Notes under the pieces: model-generated
What the model saw: only the letters and a program-made list of their open reading frames with translations
Database searches by the model: none
What the model was told of the DNA's origin: nothing
NCBI RefSeq assembly: GCF_004664715.2
Contig: NC_051064.1
Location: 112,110,240-112,174,239 of the forward strand
Length of the DNA stretch: 64,000 nt
Direction: 5' to 3'
From: Peromyscus leucopus
Taxonomy: Eukaryota; Chordata; Mammalia; Rodentia; Cricetidae
Program-made: the position numbers and the translations under genes
Part shown: one piece after another, positions 21,627-64,000 of the stretch
Position numbering within the stretch: position 1 is the stretch's first letter
Layout: each line of letters begins with the position of its first letter

Positions 21627-21720
21627 ATTGGCTCCTCTCCTTTCATGCTCCTATTGGCTGTCCCGGCAAACGTGACGGCTGTCCAGCCTTGTGATTGGCT
21701 AGAAGCTATAGCGTCATTGG
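21627..21720 (-). promoter_or_regulatory. Cluster of four CCAAT boxes (NF-Y type)
   Basis: ATTGG (CCAAT on the minus strand) occurs at 21627-21631, 21653-21657, 21694-21698 and 21716-21720. Three are followed by CT and fit the ATTGGCT form of the NF-Y site well. Spacings are 26, 41 and 22 bases. The cluster lies about 360-450 bases upstream of the chosen ATG, a usual place for proximal promoter NF-Y sites. Confidence 0.75.
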
Positions 21721-21736
21721 CTGTCAGGAGGGTGGG

Positions 21737-21931
21737 ATGAAGGAAGTCGGTGTGAGCGAGGCCGGGTTGGAGGAGGGGTTCAGGCCTGTCCTCCCCAGCG
21801 GCTGCGGCAGCAACAACGCCGGCCGCCGCCGCCGCCCCTGGGACGCGGAGGAGGAGGAGTGGCTGGAGGAGGAGGAGGAGGAGGAGGTGGTCCTGGGGAG
21901 CGGGATGTCCAGCGCGACGACTTGCTGGTGA
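21737..21931 (+). other. Upstream ORF in the Nrdc leader (64 codons)
   Basis: An ATG at 21737 opens a reading frame that includes a Glu-rich stretch from GGA/GAG repeats and stops at TGA 21929-21931. It is in the same frame as Nrdc. The stop directly precedes the codon that aligns with the leader methionine of human and mouse nardilysin. It may act as a uORF if transcription starts upstream of 21737. I see no sign that the peptide itself matters. Confidence 0.4.
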
Positions 21932-22075
21932 AGGCTGAGGAGAGTCGCGGTTGCTGCAGTCTGTGCCACCGGGAGGAAGTTGTGGTGTGAGGCCGGGCGG
22001 GAGCTTACGGCTCTGGGGCGAATCGGAGCACGGGGTCTGTGTGAAGAATCTGCGAGACCTTTTCCTACGCTGACC
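21932..22075 (+). other. Nrdc: Relic of the longer nardilysin N-terminal leader, without an ATG
   Basis: In frame with the MPGRNK start, these 48 codons stay open and read RLRRVAVAAV, then CEAGREL, then RPFPTLT directly before MPGRNK. This matches the basic leader (MLRRV...AAV...CEAGREL) that I recall for human and mouse nardilysin and that could serve as a mitochondrial presequence. Here the first codon is AGG (21932-21934) instead of ATG, and an in-frame TGA is immediately upstream. Long-form translation would need a non-AUG start, for example CTG at 21935. Otherwise translation starts at 22076. This could be a real change, an allele or a sequence error. Confidence 0.6.
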
Positions 22076-63547
<41,472 letters not shown>

Positions 63548-64000
63548 GTGAGAGGTCAAGGGAGATTGGCTTCACTGAATATGGAGTCAGGGTCATAATT
63601 GAGAGAAGGCTGTGTGCTTTTAAGTTTGGCTTTCTATATTTAAAACGCAGGTGTCTTATAAACTGGAATTTAACTACTAGATTATTCAAGTCTTTAGGTA
63701 TTTCATATTTTTTCTCAGTGTAAAAAGTAGAATTTTTTTATAATGAGTTACTTTACCTGAGTCTTTTAAATCAAACATTTGGCATTAATGTTTACTTTTC
63801 TAAATATTTTTTAACACTTGTAGCATAAAATATATTAATGTATGATTTATTTGTTCATGGCATTTATTTTTTACTTGTCAAAAGTGAAGGTTAAGCTCAG
63901 TGGTGGTGGTGTGTGCCTTTAATCCCAGCACTCAGGAGGCAGAGGCACACAGATCTCTGTGAGTTCAAGGCCAGACTGGTTCACAGATCAAGTTCTAGAA
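63548..64000 (+). other. Nrdc: Start of the next Nrdc intron, ending in a B1 cut by the window edge
   Basis: 63,548-63,890 holds nothing recognised. A sense B1 begins at about 63,897 (ggtggtggtgtgtgccttta, aaggccagactggttcacag) and runs off the end. Confidence 0.85.

Larger units (their letters stand above)
21240..22075 (+). promoter_or_regulatory. Nrdc: Nrdc CpG-island promoter and 5' leader
   Basis: GC content and CpG frequency rise sharply from about 21.25 kb and fall again after about 22.3 kb, in contrast to AT-rich repeat-filled DNA on both sides. There is no TATA box at an obvious position. Visible elements are four inverted CCAAT boxes (21627-21720), a TGCTGAGTCA site (21352-21361), several CGTCA/TGACG half-CREs (for example within cgtgacg at 21671 and cacgtcac at 21515) and ETS-like cttccgg motifs (about 21322). 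A GGA-rich stretch (21848-21890) and a (CCG)-like run (about 21820-21837) lie in the probable 5' UTR. The exact transcription start cannot be read from the sequence. Such promoters usually start at several sites and give broad, housekeeping-type expression. Confidence 0.85.

Noticed and set aside
21252..21740. 162-codon frame across the promoter
   Set aside because: GC-rich CpG-island DNA has few stops. The frame runs through promoter elements and shows no known protein.

Overview
ORGANISM AND REGION. This is nuclear DNA of a muroid rodent, probably a cricetid such as a deer mouse, vole or hamster. It is dense in B1, B2, B3, B4/RSINE and ID SINEs, LINE-1 3' ends and class II ERV solo LTRs. 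Many B1 copies carry the internal variant 'tagctttgcgcc', which I associate from memory with cricetids rather than with house mouse. No bacterial, phage or viral coding genes are present. MAIN GENE. One protein-coding gene is recognisable: Nrdc (nardilysin, NRD convertase), an M16-family metalloendopeptidase, on the + strand from a CpG-island promoter at about 21.2-22.1 kb to beyond the right edge. Twelve coding exons (E1-E12) are in the window. All have AG/GT splice sites and all join in a compatible reading frame. Together they give the first 414 codons without, or 482 with, the alternative 68-residue insert. The rest of the protein lies downstream of the window. E1-E2 encode the N-terminus and the Asp/Glu-rich domain. 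E3+E4 (134+70 nt) are the alternative insert. E5 carries HFLEH, and the third zinc ligand is the Glu whose codon is split between E7 and E8, exactly 76 residues after HFLEH. RNA GENE. The mir-761 hairpin (44,995-45,053) sits across the E4 splice donor. The mature 5p arm is protein-coding sequence of E4, the loop contains the GT donor, and the 3' arm is intronic. Inclusion of the insert and production of the microRNA from one transcript should therefore compete. LAYOUT. 1-21.2 kb: intergenic, with no supported gene, made of nested repeats (MIR, MaLR, L1, four ERV LTRs, URR1 MITE, many SINEs). 21.2-22.3 kb: promoter, 5' UTR and E1, with four CCAAT boxes and an ARE/MARE-like site. 22.3-40.6 kb: intron 1. 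40.6-46.5 kb: E2-E6 with the insert and microRNA. 46.5-64 kb: E7-E12 in repeat-rich introns, with two B1 elements inserted within about 50 nt of splice acceptors. CAUTIONS. The repeat family names, the microRNA name and the comparisons with human or mouse nardilysin come from memory, not from a search. Repeat edges are accurate to about 10 bases unless a target-site duplication is given.
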